Assembly: GCA_018398765.1 (NCBI GenBank)
Contig: JAHBMJ010002820.1
Location: 1-30,000, forward strand
Direction of reading: 5' to 3'
Source of the DNA: Chromera velia
Taxonomy: Eukaryota; Sar; Chromeraceae
Length of the DNA stretch: 30,000 nt
Part shown: positions 10,641-21,896 of the stretch, piece after piece
Position numbering within the stretch: position 1 is the first letter of the stretch
Layout of the letters: every line of letters starts with the position of its first letter
Made by a program: the position numbers and the translations under genes
The notes under the pieces: model-generated
What the model saw: the letters and a program-made list of their open reading frames with translations, nothing else
Told to the model about the DNA's origin: nothing
Databases searched by the model: none

Positions 10641-12657
10641 CAGAAATGGCCGACTAGAATCGGGTTTGATTGCCAGTGAAAGAAAGTGAGGGGGACTGTA
10701 AGGCAAAGGGAACCAAATCCTTAATTATTATTTGGATTCCTAGTGGATCCGGAAAACCGTGTATGACGCACACACGCATAGCCAAAACACTACCGAGTGT
10801 CTTCCTGCTTCTTGTTTTTTGCCGGAGGAAAGGCGGGACTCTAGGCAGGACGGGAGGGGCCGTCACGCTAGTCCGTGAGAGTCTGACGGATTCCGACATG
10901 CACCGAATCTGACACATGCGGTTTCGAACAGTTGAATGCCTCTTCACACTGAACGATGCGAGCACTGTGTGCGTAGATGAACTGGACAGCAGCTGTTTGC
11001 AAGTCTGATATTGCGCCTCTCTACACGCGGATTTCGATGGGCGACGGAATGAATCGAATGGAGCGAGTCGCAAAACAAATGGGAAGCTGAATGAGTGTGA
11101 GTGTGCACGAGGGAAGAAAGCGGACTCTTAGACGACGGTGAGTGACTTGGAGTCCCCGACTGCAACCTATCCGCACCGGATCTGATGCACTCTCCTTCCG
11201 TTGCACAAACCCGGCCGACGGTTTTCGTGATCCCCTTTTCAAAACCACTTCCCCCAAATTGGCTTTCCTTCCCTAAGACAATTAATGAGAGCACAGGTGA
11301 GGATTCGGAAAAACAGAAGGATCGACGCTCTCTCCTTTCGGGCAACAGAGTTTTTTGTCTCACTGCACGTGCGTGACGAATTGCGACTGTCTGGCAGTCC
11401 CGACTATCCAGAGCAGCCAGAGCCGTCCTCCACGGTCTCTGGGTCTCCGTGAATCGCCGAGGAGCCGATGTCCGACAACTGCGGACGGTGCGCGATTCGT
11501 CACGTCGGTCAATTCCTGAACAAGACTGTGGCCCCATTTCTGTTTCTGTTTCTCGCTGCCTTACCTGTTGGCGGGACATGAAAAACTCTGTGGCTTTCTC
11601 TTCAATCATATTTATCCGTCTGCGACGCGCACGTGCTAAAAAGCCCAAGAAATGCCTTGTCCCTTCATTTACTTTCTTCTTTGCGCTAGGGCGAAGGGGG
11701 AAATGCGAATCAAATCAGAGACAAACGCCTAAACAGAAAACTGCCCTCGTCAAAAGAAAAGACACTCGACCGCAATGACTACTTTCTGTGCCAGTTGACG
11801 CTGGGAGCTCTTTCAAGAGACGCAGCAACGTTAAACTTTCAGGAAAGGCTTTGGTCTTCCAGCGCAATCACACTTTCCTTCGATTCTGCGAACAGCACTG
11901 CCCGTCTTCCGCTCTAATTCTGAGGTCATTTCTGGAGACCGTACGCCTGTTCTCAAAAATTCAAGTGACACCGGCCACCTTGTCATAAAATCGCCGGAAC
12001 GCTCCTTTCCACGAAAAGAGCCATTGCAAATCGGCTAAACATCAAAGAGAACATTTGAAATCGGCTAAATGCCAAAGAGAACAAAAGAAAACTTCCTCCA
12101 ACCCATCTCACGAAAGTCAATGCAACTTGCACTTCCCGAAGCAGAATAAATACCCTCCCACACGCAATGACTAAAAGAGAAGATCACAGAAAGAGAAAGA
12201 CAGAGAAAGGGGGGAGGAAGGCAAGCAGGAAGAGGGACTCCCGCCCCAAAACTTCACTGCTGTGTGCCCCGCAACCAGGTAAAAGAGAAGGAAGCTTGTC
12301 AGATGAGAAGAGACAGAGATTCTGCAGCAGCAACACGGACTTTGTAGACGATCGGTCAACGCAAGTTGAGATGGGCAAAACGAAATGAAGGTATTGCAAA
12401 CAAGCCAAGAAGCACCTGGTTTCACTGAACCACCAGGTTCTACTTTCTCATGGCAGTTTTTCAAGGGTAAGGCTCAAGACAGTCCGCTTCGTTGTCTCCG
12501 ACATCTGGACCCGGATAGATAGAGAGAAAGGGAAACAACTACATGGATAATTACTGGATCAGAAAAACGGACACACGCATAACAAAAACAAATGGAACCT
12601 GGTTCCTTTGCTTCAATATTGTGTTTTCTCCTCCTCTCCCCCCTCCTCCTTTTTCGC
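10641..12657. other. Two-kilobase intergenic stretch, no supported gene
   Basis: Open frames of up to 234 codons exist on the minus strand (10944-11648), but the product is rich in Arg, Ser, Thr and His without any domain pattern, and no splice sites link it to neighbours. I see nothing else that can be supported. The right end may hold the 3' flank of the minus-strand gene at 12658. Confidence 0.4.
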
Positions 12658-14164
12658 TTACTTGCTGCCCGCCTTCTTTGCGAGCTTGTTTGCCGCCTTT
12701 TCCGCCCTCCGAGCCGCTTCCTTCTTTTTTCTCTCCCGCTTCTCTTCTTCAGTCTCCCACAACATCCTTCTTAAACCGGAAAAACATCCAGGGCGCTTCG
12801 TGGGTGTGGGGGGGCTTGCTTTTTCATCTACAGTCGGCTCTTTCTTCGGTGAAACGGAAGGAGGTGGAGAAGACGGTGTATCGTCTTGTGACGCCGGCTG
12901 TTTCTGCGCTCTTCCCTTTTTGCCCTTCTCTTCTTTTGGGGCCTCCTGCTTCTTGTTTTTCTCCGGCTTCTCCTCTTTTGCCGCTCTTCGGCAGAGGTTC
13001 CTCAAACCAGACAAGCACCCATTTGGCTGGGCGGGCGTGGGGTCGCAAGCATCTTCATCTGTGGCCGGCTGGTTCCCCTCCGCGGAAGCGGAAGGGGTTG
13101 AGGGAGATTGTGCATTGTCTGGTTCAGCTTTCGTGTTCTCTGCGGGTGGGGAGGGTGGCAGAGAGGAGGATGGGTTCTCTCTGGCTTCCTCTTCTTGCTG
13201 CTCAAATCTTCCACCTGATGGGCTTTCGGAGGAAGCGGAGCCAAAGAACGATGCGCAGTCGTCGTCGAAGAGCTGCAGGGAGAAGATGTAGAGCAGACAT
13301 GCATGCAATGAGCTGTATCTCGTGGACATCTGGCACGCGGAGTGGTGAGTCGGCGAAAATTTGACCAGATGCTCCTCGAACAAGTCAACGGAAAGGATAC
13401 TGAAGGTTGCTCTCGCAGCGGATACTTCACGTTCTAAGACATGAGAGGTCTAGTGGGAGGGACCAGATTCAAGAAATGCAAAAGGTCGGACACACTGGGA
13501 GGACCTACTCGGATAAAGAAAGGATTCTGCTCCAGCTGACTGACCAGAGAAGAAATCGAGTGCTCCTCTCCACTAAGGGTTGATGGGCGGGGGTATTGAC
13601 GGACTTCTTCCTGGCACTTTGTGTCTCCCTTGGCTGCGAACTCCCTGTGAAGCTCCATGAGCGTCTTCCTGTAGGTCCACCAGTTTTTCTCAAAACCGTG
13701 GTCAAACCATGCTATTTCATCCTCGGTGGCCCAGTATCTTTTGGTTTCCTTCCTCTTCTTCAAAATCCACTGTAACATTTCCGTCGTGCGCAAGTTTCGC
13801 ACAACAAGGTCTGCAACAGCACCAACCCCATCCGCAATTGGTCGTGCGACCTGGAGATTCTTTGCAGAATAGACAGAGCTGAGTCCATGGAATTCTGACA
13901 GTAGTTGACCATCACGATGAGACTTTCATCTGTCAGGAAGTTGTCCATAGGATCTGAAGAACCACTTTTCTTCACGTTGTTCCGTACAGTCATCTCCGGC
14001 GCGTCAGGGACCTCGTCCGCACTGCGCAACGCGGGTACCCATGGCACGTCCCGTTTATTTCTGCAGGAGCCACAATACCCGTGTTTGACGGGTTCTCTCA
14101 GGGACTCGAAGCGCCCAGAAAAATCCGGAAAGCTCCGAGTGCTCTTATCCCTTGCCGTCTTCAT
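12658..14164 (-). CDS. Unknown three-exon protein with duplicated GC(L/F)SGLR segment
   Basis: Proposed exons, in reading order, are 14164-13910, 13850-13509 and 13272-12658, giving about 403 residues. Junctions are all phase 0, with donors GTCAAC and GTAGGT and acceptors CTCCAG and CTGCAG. The first intron would be only 59 bases and is the least certain junction, chosen because the downstream frame (VARPIADGVGAVADLVV) is clearly better. The N-terminal half is mixed helical, with a Trp/Lys-rich block around WILKKRKETKRYW and WFDHGFEKNWW. The C-terminal third is Glu/Lys/Pro/Ser-rich and disordered. It carries two copies, about 77 residues apart, of a segment of the form DExA..PTP...GCxSGLR, each followed by charged residues; the last one ends in a basic K/A-rich helix. 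No family is recognised. It is transcribed away from the coiled-coil gene at 15059, sharing an 894-base spacer. Confidence 0.65.
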
Positions 14165-15058
14165 TTCGGGCCGTCAGAGAAGCAGGGATGCGTGTTGTGG
14201 TGCTCTTTGAGGGGATAGTAAGCTAGGAGGAGACGTGCTCTTCCGTGCAGTTTATGTCACACGGAAAACAGACGATGCTCTTGCACAAGACGCTGCTGTA
14301 GCAAGTTTTACTGCAGTGGTGAGTGCAAACCACACCAAGACACTTGTATGTACCGATGTACATATATACTTGAGCGGGAGAGGGTCGTGACTTGTTGGAC
14401 CGGACTTCGGAGTCACGTACGTTCTAGCTGCATGTCGACGTACTGCATGAATCGGCAGCGACGCCATGCGACTTTAAGAGCCGAATAGTCGGCTCGGTGG
14501 AAAATTACCCCGGAGAATTTACGCGCGCGGTGCGACTGTATATGCAAGCAGGGGCACGCCGGGGTCCCCCTCTGTATTGCATGCATGAATAATGAGTTTT
14601 TTAAAATATTTCGCCATGCATGCATGTACATTGAATGAAAAATTTCACACGTATATATCGATGCGTATATAATGCGAGTCGCGACTTTCGCATGTGTTGT
14701 TTCTATATATATCCTTTTGAACGTCAATTCAAGAAGTGTTTGCAGCCTTTCTGCTCTAATGATAATTTTGCCTGCCAGGCTGACAGTGCGCGTGAATCCT
14801 GAACATAGAAGGATATACGAGGCAGACTTTTCTGACCGTTGTTCGTGTATTTAACGAGAGTGAAAACCAAACGCAACACTTCTCAAGTCACGCATATAAA
14901 TGCACATTTCATGGAACACAGGTGACTTGTCGTCCATCCCCAGATCAGCTGATTTTCTCTTCCTTGTCACTGTTTGATCGCGAAAAGCCAAGTTCCTGGG
15001 CTGATCTGCACAGAAGTTCGGAACTTCAAGAGGACAGCTAGGGCAAGATCATCACATC
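14165..15058. promoter_or_regulatory. Divergent intergenic region with two TGCATGCA palindromes
   Basis: This 894-base spacer separates two genes read in opposite directions, so it should contain both promoters. It has two TGCATGCA palindromes 39 bases apart (14578-14585 and 14617-14624) and TATA-like AT runs near 14652-14671 and 14704-14712. TGCATGCA-type sites are known targets of ApiAP2 proteins in apicomplexans; use here is inference. Confidence 0.45.
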
Positions 15059-17527
15059 ATGGCCTCCCCAGCATTAGAGGGGCGGTTCGACAGTCCGTCG
15101 CGTCGATCGGATAAGAACGAGCGGCAACAGCAGCTTGCATTACAGAAACGACCTGATCAGTCGGGGGGAGAGGGGGAGGACGACTCGGTCCTTCTCTTCC
15201 ATTTGAAAGTCGCACGTCGAAGAGCTGAGCAGGATGCGTTGCTTCTTGCAAATCGTCTGGCTCTTCTGAAAGCAGAAGAAGAGAAGGCTTTGAAGAAGAT
15301 TGAAGAGACAAAGCGCAGAGCCAATGAGATTTTGGAATGTCGGAAGAGAAATGAGCAGAAGGAGAGCGAGCTCGACAGAGTCCGACAGGAGAGAGAGCAG
15401 ATGTTGGCGATGCAGAGAGAGAAGTTCAGACATCAGAGAGAAATCAACGAACAAAGGGCACAAGAGAGACATGCTGAACTCCAAGAGGATAGAAGAGACA
15501 TGAGAAGGCAGGTAGAGTCAGAAAGACAAGCAATTCATGAAATGACAAAAGAGGCACGGCAAAGAGAAGAAGAATGGCTTCAACAGAGAAATGAGAGAAT
15601 ACGCAGAGAGAGGGAGGAAGCGAAGAGGGAAAGACACAAGAGGGAGGATGAAAGACGTCTACAAGCGAAAGAAAACTTTGACCACAAATGTGACCAAGAG
15701 CGTTTGCTCAGACGCATGAAGGAAGAGCAGATCGCCCAGATGGAACAAGAAGAGTTGGCACTCATCCAAAGACTCTACCAGACACAGCAGAGACAAAGGG
15801 CTGCTTATGAACAACTGGAGGGCGCTCTTGTCCCTTCAGAGGGAACTAGGGCACGAAAACCAGTCGGCACTCCTGTCCTTGCTACAGGTAAGCACTAACG
15901 TCTCCCTCCCCTCTTCCGCTTTGGCCTTCTCCTTTCGAGCTGGCAAGCTTTCGGTGCCTTCAGAATGCAGTTAAACAAACCTTGGGAGTTCTTTTCTACG
16001 TTGATTTCCAGCTTCTTCTAATTTTCGTGGCGCAATGTTGTGCAGTGGCCTTTTGCACTCCTTGATGATCACATTGGAGATCTCATGAGGTACAATGTTG
16101 AACAGGCTTCTTCTTGTTTTTTTTTTCGTTTCCTTCTCAGCCCCCTGGTTCGGGTCCTTCCGCTTCTCCTTTCTCTTCTGTCTTCGTTTTCCTTCCTGCT
16201 GGATGGATGATGAGAGCACTTCTGTCGATCGAATTTTCTTTCTGCAGGAGGGAACGACCAATTGACCCCCCGAGGGCAACAGAGGGAGAAGGAGAAAGAG
16301 AAGCAGAAGGAGGGTGTCACGCCCCTGTCTCACGGCAGGACGGGATCCCTCCCCAAAGACCACAGCAGTCAGGAACACACAACCAGAAACGCACAGGGGG
16401 GGGGACAAGCACATCAACAGCAAGCGAAAGAGGCAGGGGGGACGGGGACAAACAGAGAAAAACACAGCGTTGCAGGAGGACAGATGGCCTCACAACCGAG
16501 ACGTTCAAGGGTGGGTGCTGGGGTAGCTGGAGGTGCATCAAAAGGCCCCGCCGCCTCTCCCACAGCAGCTGCCAGCGCATCCCCCGGAGCCGCGTCGAAG
16601 CAGTGGGGTGCAGCAGCAGCAGCAGCAGCAGCACCGTCCCCGGCAAAGAAGGGGGGTGCGGCGCTGCAGCCTGGTCAGGTAACAGGAGGGGGAGCGCGGA
16701 GAGGTCAGACGGGCCAGAGGCCGAGCAATGCGGCCCCCCAGGCAGCAGCCGCTAAGGGAAGGGCGGGGCGGCCAAGTCAGCCCCAGGTGTTGAAGGACGG
16801 AGGGAGGGGAGGGGAGACGGGAAAGCAGGCAAGAGGGAGAATCCCAGAGAAGGAAAAGGAGACGTCACAAATTGTCGATGCCTCTGTGCCTACCCCCGAA
16901 TCGGTCGATGTCTCTTCTTTGATCCTTGCCGTCTCCTCCAAAATCACACCCCCCCCGGGTTCAGTTGTTCAGTATGTGAGTGATGAAGTGAAAGCGGCAC
17001 TCCGGTCGATTTGGTCTGCACGAGAGGGGTCGCTGCAGAGCCTGTCCAGTGCATTTGGAACCGAGCCGAGCTGTGCCGAGCTAAAAATTCGGCTGCATGA
17101 ACAGGCCCTGAGTGCTGATGAAAAACTCTGGTTGGAAGTTTCGTTCCACCCAGGGTCGCTGTGTGTGTTCAGAGACGGGAGAACGGTGAAGGGTTTTTCC
17201 AAGGGGGGGGGAAAGGCTCTCCCAGGGGGGAGGGGGGGGGATGACTGGACTCACGATAATGACGTTTACGTCGGTGCGTTCCAGGCAGAGAAACGGAAGG
17301 AGACGGCACAGTGGGATGTGGTGGTGAAGGCCTGGAAGGTGCACCCGTGCAATTCCCCTTCCGGGGCCGCTTCGTCTGGAGGGGAGGCGTCAGTGAAGGA
17401 CCGATGCCGGCTGGTGAAGAAGCATTTCTCTCTGCAGAAGGACGCAGAGGGACAGTGGATCTGTGCCAACACAAACACAAGCCCCAACAATAGGGGAGGG
17501 GGGGGTCAGCCGGATGGAGGGGCGTGA
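15059..17527 (+). CDS. Coiled-coil protein with low-complexity linker and unknown C-terminal domain
   Basis: Two exons, 15059-15887 and 16248-17527, joined in phase 1 across a 360-base intron (donor GTAAGC, acceptor TTTCTGCAG), give 702 residues. The ATG at 15059 is the first in frame. Residues about 45-255 are a nearly continuous Glu/Arg/Gln/Lys-rich coiled coil. This ends in a more specific-looking block around QMEQEELALIQRLYQTQQ and AAYEQLE, which could be a conserved signature. Residues about 277-500 are low-complexity (Gly, Ala, Gln, Lys) with a poly-Ala run made of GCA repeats (16611-16632). From about residue 500 the protein looks folded again: SLILAVSSKI, YVSDEVKAALRSIW, LWLEVSFHPGSLCVF and WDVVVKAWKVHP. 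I do not recognise this part. A cytoskeletal or flagellar-type scaffold is conceivable from the coiled coil but unproven. The second exon has several G-tracts, so indel errors there are possible. Confidence 0.85.
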
Positions 17528-18290
17528 GGGCGGAAGGAAAGGAGGGGGGCGGTGGGAAGTCAACCCGACTATATTTTTGTCTCTTCTGTCTGTGTGTTGT
17601 GTTACACTTCCAAGATCAATCAAATCGGAAAGAGACAGACAGGAGAGCAGTAAGTGGGTGCATGATTGCATGAGTGAATGGGGCAATGAGCGGAGCAATG
17701 AACGAATGCATTAATGATGAATGCATGAATGAATGAATCAGGAAAGAGAGCACCCTCTCTTCATCATTCTTTGCGCTCCCCTCCCTTTTGTTCGACTGGT
17801 ATACCCTCTTCTCTTTCATTTGCTGAGTGATGCACTCACCGTTCGAATTCGATATTTTTCTTTTGTTTCCTGGTAGAAAGGGAGAGGGAAAAGGAGACCC
17901 GAGTAGAGAGGGGGACGGAATGGAGGGCTGGGATCTGAACCGCCAGACGCGATCGAGGCAGATACCGGGGCAGGGCAGGGATATGAACTTGAAGGACATG
18001 CAGGGGAGGCAGGCGTGCCAGTGGGAACGTCGATTCGATCTTGCGATGCTGATCCTTCAAAGGAGACCAAAGGTGGTTCAAAAGAGGGGAGAGGGGCGAG
18101 AAGAAAAGCGATGACTTTTTCGCTTCGATCTGCTACTTTATCAAGACTGGCAACACGATCTGCACAAACTTTCCTGCCAGTCCTTCCAGTTTCTTTCTTT
18201 TCTTTGTACGTTTCAATCTTCAAGAACAAGGGTATACGTCCGAACGGATCTCGAAAGTTGCATGCATGCCTTGCATATAAACTTTCTTAT
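17528..18290. other. Downstream intergenic region with GAAT-type repeats
   Basis: No gene is supported. Around 17650-17740 lies a loose array of ATGAATGA/GCATGAAT words, and a TGCATGCA palindrome is at 18259-18266 beside the border with the AT-rich island. The left part is the likely 3' flank of the coiled-coil gene. Confidence 0.5.
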
Positions 18291-19330
18291 GTCACTTTAA
18301 ATGCATAGAATAAATTTCAGGTTGATACATTTTATCATTTTTAATTTTTTTTTAAATTTTAAGAAAGTGAAACTAATACAAACTATCAATGAATTGAATT
18401 GAGGCGGTTAAAGCCAGGTGGACAATAAACCTTGGTGGTGTTGAAAGACAATTAAGCAGAAGACTTAGTCATTTAAATTAAGTGTGGTCCTAGGTGTAGT
18501 CATACCAGTGTATGCTTTAATATCCATCACTGCTACCACCACTGACCCAGTCTGACTGCTATAACCTCCCTGAATCAAAGTGTCACTTGAAAAAATGTAA
18601 TCAAGATGATCTCTAGTTCTGGCATCGTTTTTCAAGCTAGAAAAAAGACCGTACACGCTTGTGACGTACACGGTCAAGACACCGTCCAAATTCTAGTCCA
18701 AATTAATATGTGGCCTTAGCTTTTAAGACAACGTAAATGATCCACGTCTGTGGCACGGACTTTTAAGCTTATTCAAAAATGCAGCTTAAACTTTCAAGTG
18801 GTAGTTAATAAATTAGGTTCAGGGAGGTCACGCTATAAAAGTTAACTTCACTAGTAGTTACCATAGAGTAGTTATTCTATTATCCTAAATAATCCTAAAA
18901 AAGAACTTATAGAAAATTTAGAAGAAATTAGACAATCAATTAACCTCGTATTTAATTAATGAATGAATGAATGAATGAAGTTGACATATAAAAAAAAGAC
19001 ACAGTATAACAGAACTTTGAATTATAGCTATAAAACTAGCTATAAAAAGTTAAAAGCATCGATTAAGATTATTTATTCATTCCAATTGAATTCAAATTCC
19101 AGTTCACATGATGATGATGATGATGATTGAGGGTTAAATCCTAGATTTAGCGACGCCAAATCCCAAGCCACTAACAAGGCTTTGAGAACATTGAGCTTGA
19201 TCAAATTAAACTTCTACTAGTAGTTAAACTTAAACCTATAGAGTTAAACTTGGATATAAAGTATTTTCTACTAAATTTTTAGACTGAAGAATGCACTGAA
19301 TCATTAATTCAATTGTACACATCTAGGTAC
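18291..19330. other. Second AT-rich, CTAG-rich island
   Basis: Base composition drops sharply at both borders. The island resembles the one at 7080-10640 in being AT-rich, in its CTAG words (about eight in one kilobase) and in its TTAAAC/GTTAAAC motifs. It has short GAAT repeats at about 18958-18979 and a GAT run at about 19109-19127. Terminal inverted repeats were not found. Confidence 0.5.
18465..18689 (-). pseudogene. Possible endonuclease/exonuclease/phosphatase-family fragment
   Basis: A 74-codon minus-strand frame in otherwise stop-filled AT-rich DNA contains TRDHLDYIFSSDTLI, which resembles the LDYIF motif near the C-terminus of endonuclease/exonuclease/phosphatase-fold proteins, and then VVVAVMD. 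No flanking homologous sequence or start context was found. It could be a relic of a retroelement or a host gene, or a chance match. Confidence 0.25.
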
Positions 19331-19333
19331 ATA

Positions 19334-20213
19334 TTAGAAACTCTTCCGTGCAACGTTCCGTAGTCCGATGCCAACGCAAGACAGGAGGACCCCAGGTGGG
19401 GGTGGGGGCGCCGCCTTCTGTTTCATTTCTTCTTCGTCTTCCTCCTCCTCGCTCTCTGCGTCTTCGTCCCCTTCCTCCTCCGCCTTCTTCCCGTTCTCCT
19501 GACCTTTCCCCTCTTCGTCCTCTAACTCTGCGTTCTCGAGAGCGAAGGAGACGCCGAGAAAGTCTTTCAAATGGCGAAGAAATTGAACCGCCGCAAGAGA
19601 GAGCCTCCCCAATTTTATCTGCAGATCAACCGACATGGAGACACAAATACATTCAGGAAAAGAGTGAGGGCGCATGGAACACCCTCATGAAACAGATGGC
19701 AAAGGAAAGACGGAGGAGCGAAGAAATGCTTTCCTCAAGGGGTGGAGAGGAAATGGGATCTGTCCTTTTTCTTTCCAGACAGGGCTGGCAAGCATTTAGT
19801 TAGTCCGTCATCGCCCGGCTGGCCGGCAGAAGAAATTCAGACGGAATATACGGAAGTGAGTTGCAGAGAGGCACAAGTGACCGGCTGTACGTGACAGAAG
19901 GAGCGAACGAAAAACGACAGAAGTTGATCTGTTGCGGCAATGCATCGAGTGTGTGAGCAGCGATTGGCTGAAGAAAGGCAGGAAAGCAGGGCCGCGATGA
20001 AGGATGTCCAGAGGCAAAAACATCAGCTGAGGGTGTGCGGGGGAAAGGGGGTATGGTTGTGTGTCGGCGACTAGAGGGGGCAAGAAACAAAAGGACCACT
20101 ACAGGCGGAGCGGGGTGAGTAGTCAGAGAAGGCCTTGGTCCGATAGGCAGAAAAAGGAACACTGAGAAATCTCTGAAGGCAGAAAGGCAAGTAGGAGACA
20201 CTGGGACGGTTTC

Positions 20214-20247
<34 letters not shown>

Positions 20248-21477
20248 TTCCTTCCTTCTCCAATCGAAAGCCGCATGCAGCGCAGAAAGAAAAGCAATGC
20301 CAGAGCCTCGCACCATGCAGAAAAACACTTCTGATGTTTTTTCCTTCTTGACTTGACATCTTGTTACCTTGCAGGCCGCGTGTTCGTCTGCCAGTGCCAT
20401 GAAGAGCATGGCGAGGTGCTGGTGTTGACTGTCAACTACCCCCCCTTGTTGAATCTCCCACAGGAGTCGCGAGGCAACCACACGACCCAAAATCTGAGGC
20501 TCAGAAAAATCAGAAAGTTTTGGTGTCCCTTCATCCTCCCCTTCTCCCATCTCTTCATCTTGGTCCTCTTCTTCTCCCCCGTCCTCAATCAGACCTTTTT
20601 CCTCCAACAGATTCCTCAATTGCCCCCCGCTTGCAGAGGCAGAGGAGTAGCTTAGCTCCTTTTTCGTCCCCCCCCCAGTCGCCCTACCGATCAATTTCTG
20701 AAAACTCTCATCAAAACTTGCACCCGCCCCCTTTGCATGTCCCTGAATAGTCTCTGACACAAGGGACAAACCATACCCGGGGCTGTTCCCCGTCCTGTCT
20801 CCCTTACAGTGGTCTGTGTAGACCCAGACATCTGGAAGGAAATCGTTGAGAAGCTCTCGGGCCTTGTCAACGACCTGCACCCCGAACTGTTGAGAGAGAC
20901 GGGTGGTGTAGGCAACGCCTCGGACTCTCTTCGTTCTTCCCTCCTTCACTAACTGGAAAGGTTCAATCTTCTTCACAATCGGACAGGTGAAGAACACCTC
21001 TCCACCTCCATCTGGTACACACCCCCTTTTTTTGATCGCCAGAGACAACCCGTCAGACACTCCAAAGTGTCGGAGGGTGGGGAGTGTAACTGTTCTGAAC
21101 GTGTCTACACTCGGGTCCTTATTGTCGTTTGTGAGCCCTTTCAAAGTAATCTTCAGAGGGTTCTTTCCAAACAGACAAACACACAAAAGAGCCTCCAGAA
21201 AGTAAGTGACACACCTAGATGTGCCACAGTCATGCGCTAGGTCCTCCCCTCCGATGATGACGCCGGGGCGGTAGTAGAGCGAAGTTCCCGTCTCGTCAAT
21301 CTGGATGTGCGCATTGTCTGTCACCTTGTCCAGCAGTCTGAGCAAGGAGGCTTCGAAAGGACGGAGACCGGGATCCTCATCATCTAAGCGAATGTCAGAG
21401 ATCTTCAAGGCTCGACCAGAGATTGTCGACAAAATCAAACGCTGACGGAGAAAATTCGCACCGCTGTATTTCAGCAT
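19334..21477 (-). CDS. RCL1: RCL1, RNA 3'-phosphate cyclase-like 18S rRNA-processing factor
   Basis: Exons are 21477-20368 and 19618-19334, joined in phase 0 across a 749-base intron (donor GTAACA, acceptor GATCTGCAG), giving 464 residues. RCL1 is a nucleolar protein that partners the GTPase Bms1 in the small-subunit processome and acts in pre-rRNA cleavage. Family blocks appear in order: FLRQRLILSTISG (9-21), DDEDPGLRPFEASLLRLLD (32-50), GTSLYYRPGVIIGG (63-76), LKGLTNDNKDPSVD (112-125), GGGEVFF (157-163), YTDHCKG (220-226), NSPGYGLSLV (231-240), then FLRHLKDF and LLSCVGIGLRN in exon 2. The start is the Met directly before the conserved N-terminus; the frame is open 33 codons further up, but that part is unlike the family. 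Two acidic insertions are unusual: about residues 250-325, and 399-445, where a long Glu/Asp run ends in five prolines. They make it longer than the roughly 370 residues usual for the family. Confidence 0.93.
20211..20259. repeat. CTTT/CTTC microsatellite in the RCL1 intron
   Basis: A pyrimidine array of CTTT units followed by CTTC units lies inside the single RCL1 intron. On the gene's own strand it reads as GAAA/GAAG. It is about 110 bases downstream of the donor. Confidence 0.9.
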
Positions 21478-21879
21478 TTTCCCTCCACGTCTCCGCACTC
21501 TGCCGAACGTACCTTCCCCACAGGGAAAAATCAAAAAGAGATAATCTTGCTCGTCTGTCACCCACAAACTGGTCACTGCTTCTGCTGATCACGGACAAAT
21601 ATATATCGATATGTTCTGACATTTCTGACAGGTCGAGAACTCGGAGAATCTCGGAGATCGACTAGCCCGGAGACTGATTTGGGGAAGATCTTCTGCTGAG
21701 TCCATGCAGTGTGCTGACTTCGATCCCCCGCAAGATCTTGAAAGTGCCCCACGCACGCGGACTTTTCGGGGCCACGCGCATCGCCGCGCGGGGGCCGGCC
21801 GTCGATGATGGTCGGCTGCATGCATGCTTCAATCGATCGTATACGATCCGAAAGTCTCCGCATGATCATGCATGATCAA
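21478..21879. promoter_or_regulatory. RCL1 upstream region
   Basis: About 400 bases separate the RCL1 start from the 3' end of the retrotransposon. They include AT-rich TATATATCGATATG near 21599-21613, a TGCATGCA palindrome at 21817-21824 and the nearby palindrome GATCATGCATGATC at 21863-21876. The promoter probably lies here, although the exact elements are unknown. Confidence 0.4.
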
Positions 21880-21896
21880 TTAGGTATTAGGTATTA
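21880..21896 (-). repeat. 3' terminal tandem repeat of the LINE
   Basis: Two to three units of TAATACC/CTAATAC form the end of the retrotransposon, where many LINEs carry a short tandem or poly-A tail. No matching target-site duplication could be sought because the 5' end is unclear. Confidence 0.55.

Noticed and set aside
10944-11648. Minus-strand frame of 234 codons
   Set aside because: Composition is random-like, there is no domain, and no splice or promoter context supports it.
12543-13364. Plus-strand frames of 227-273 codons
   Set aside because: They lie opposite the minus-strand gene, and their Phe/Leu/Ser/Pro-rich content is what the reverse of a Glu/Lys-rich region gives.
16114-16755. 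Plus-strand frame of 213 codons overlapping exon 2 of the coiled-coil gene
   Set aside because: The exon 1 to exon 2 junction in phase 1 selects the other frame, which stays open to 17527 with folded-domain content.
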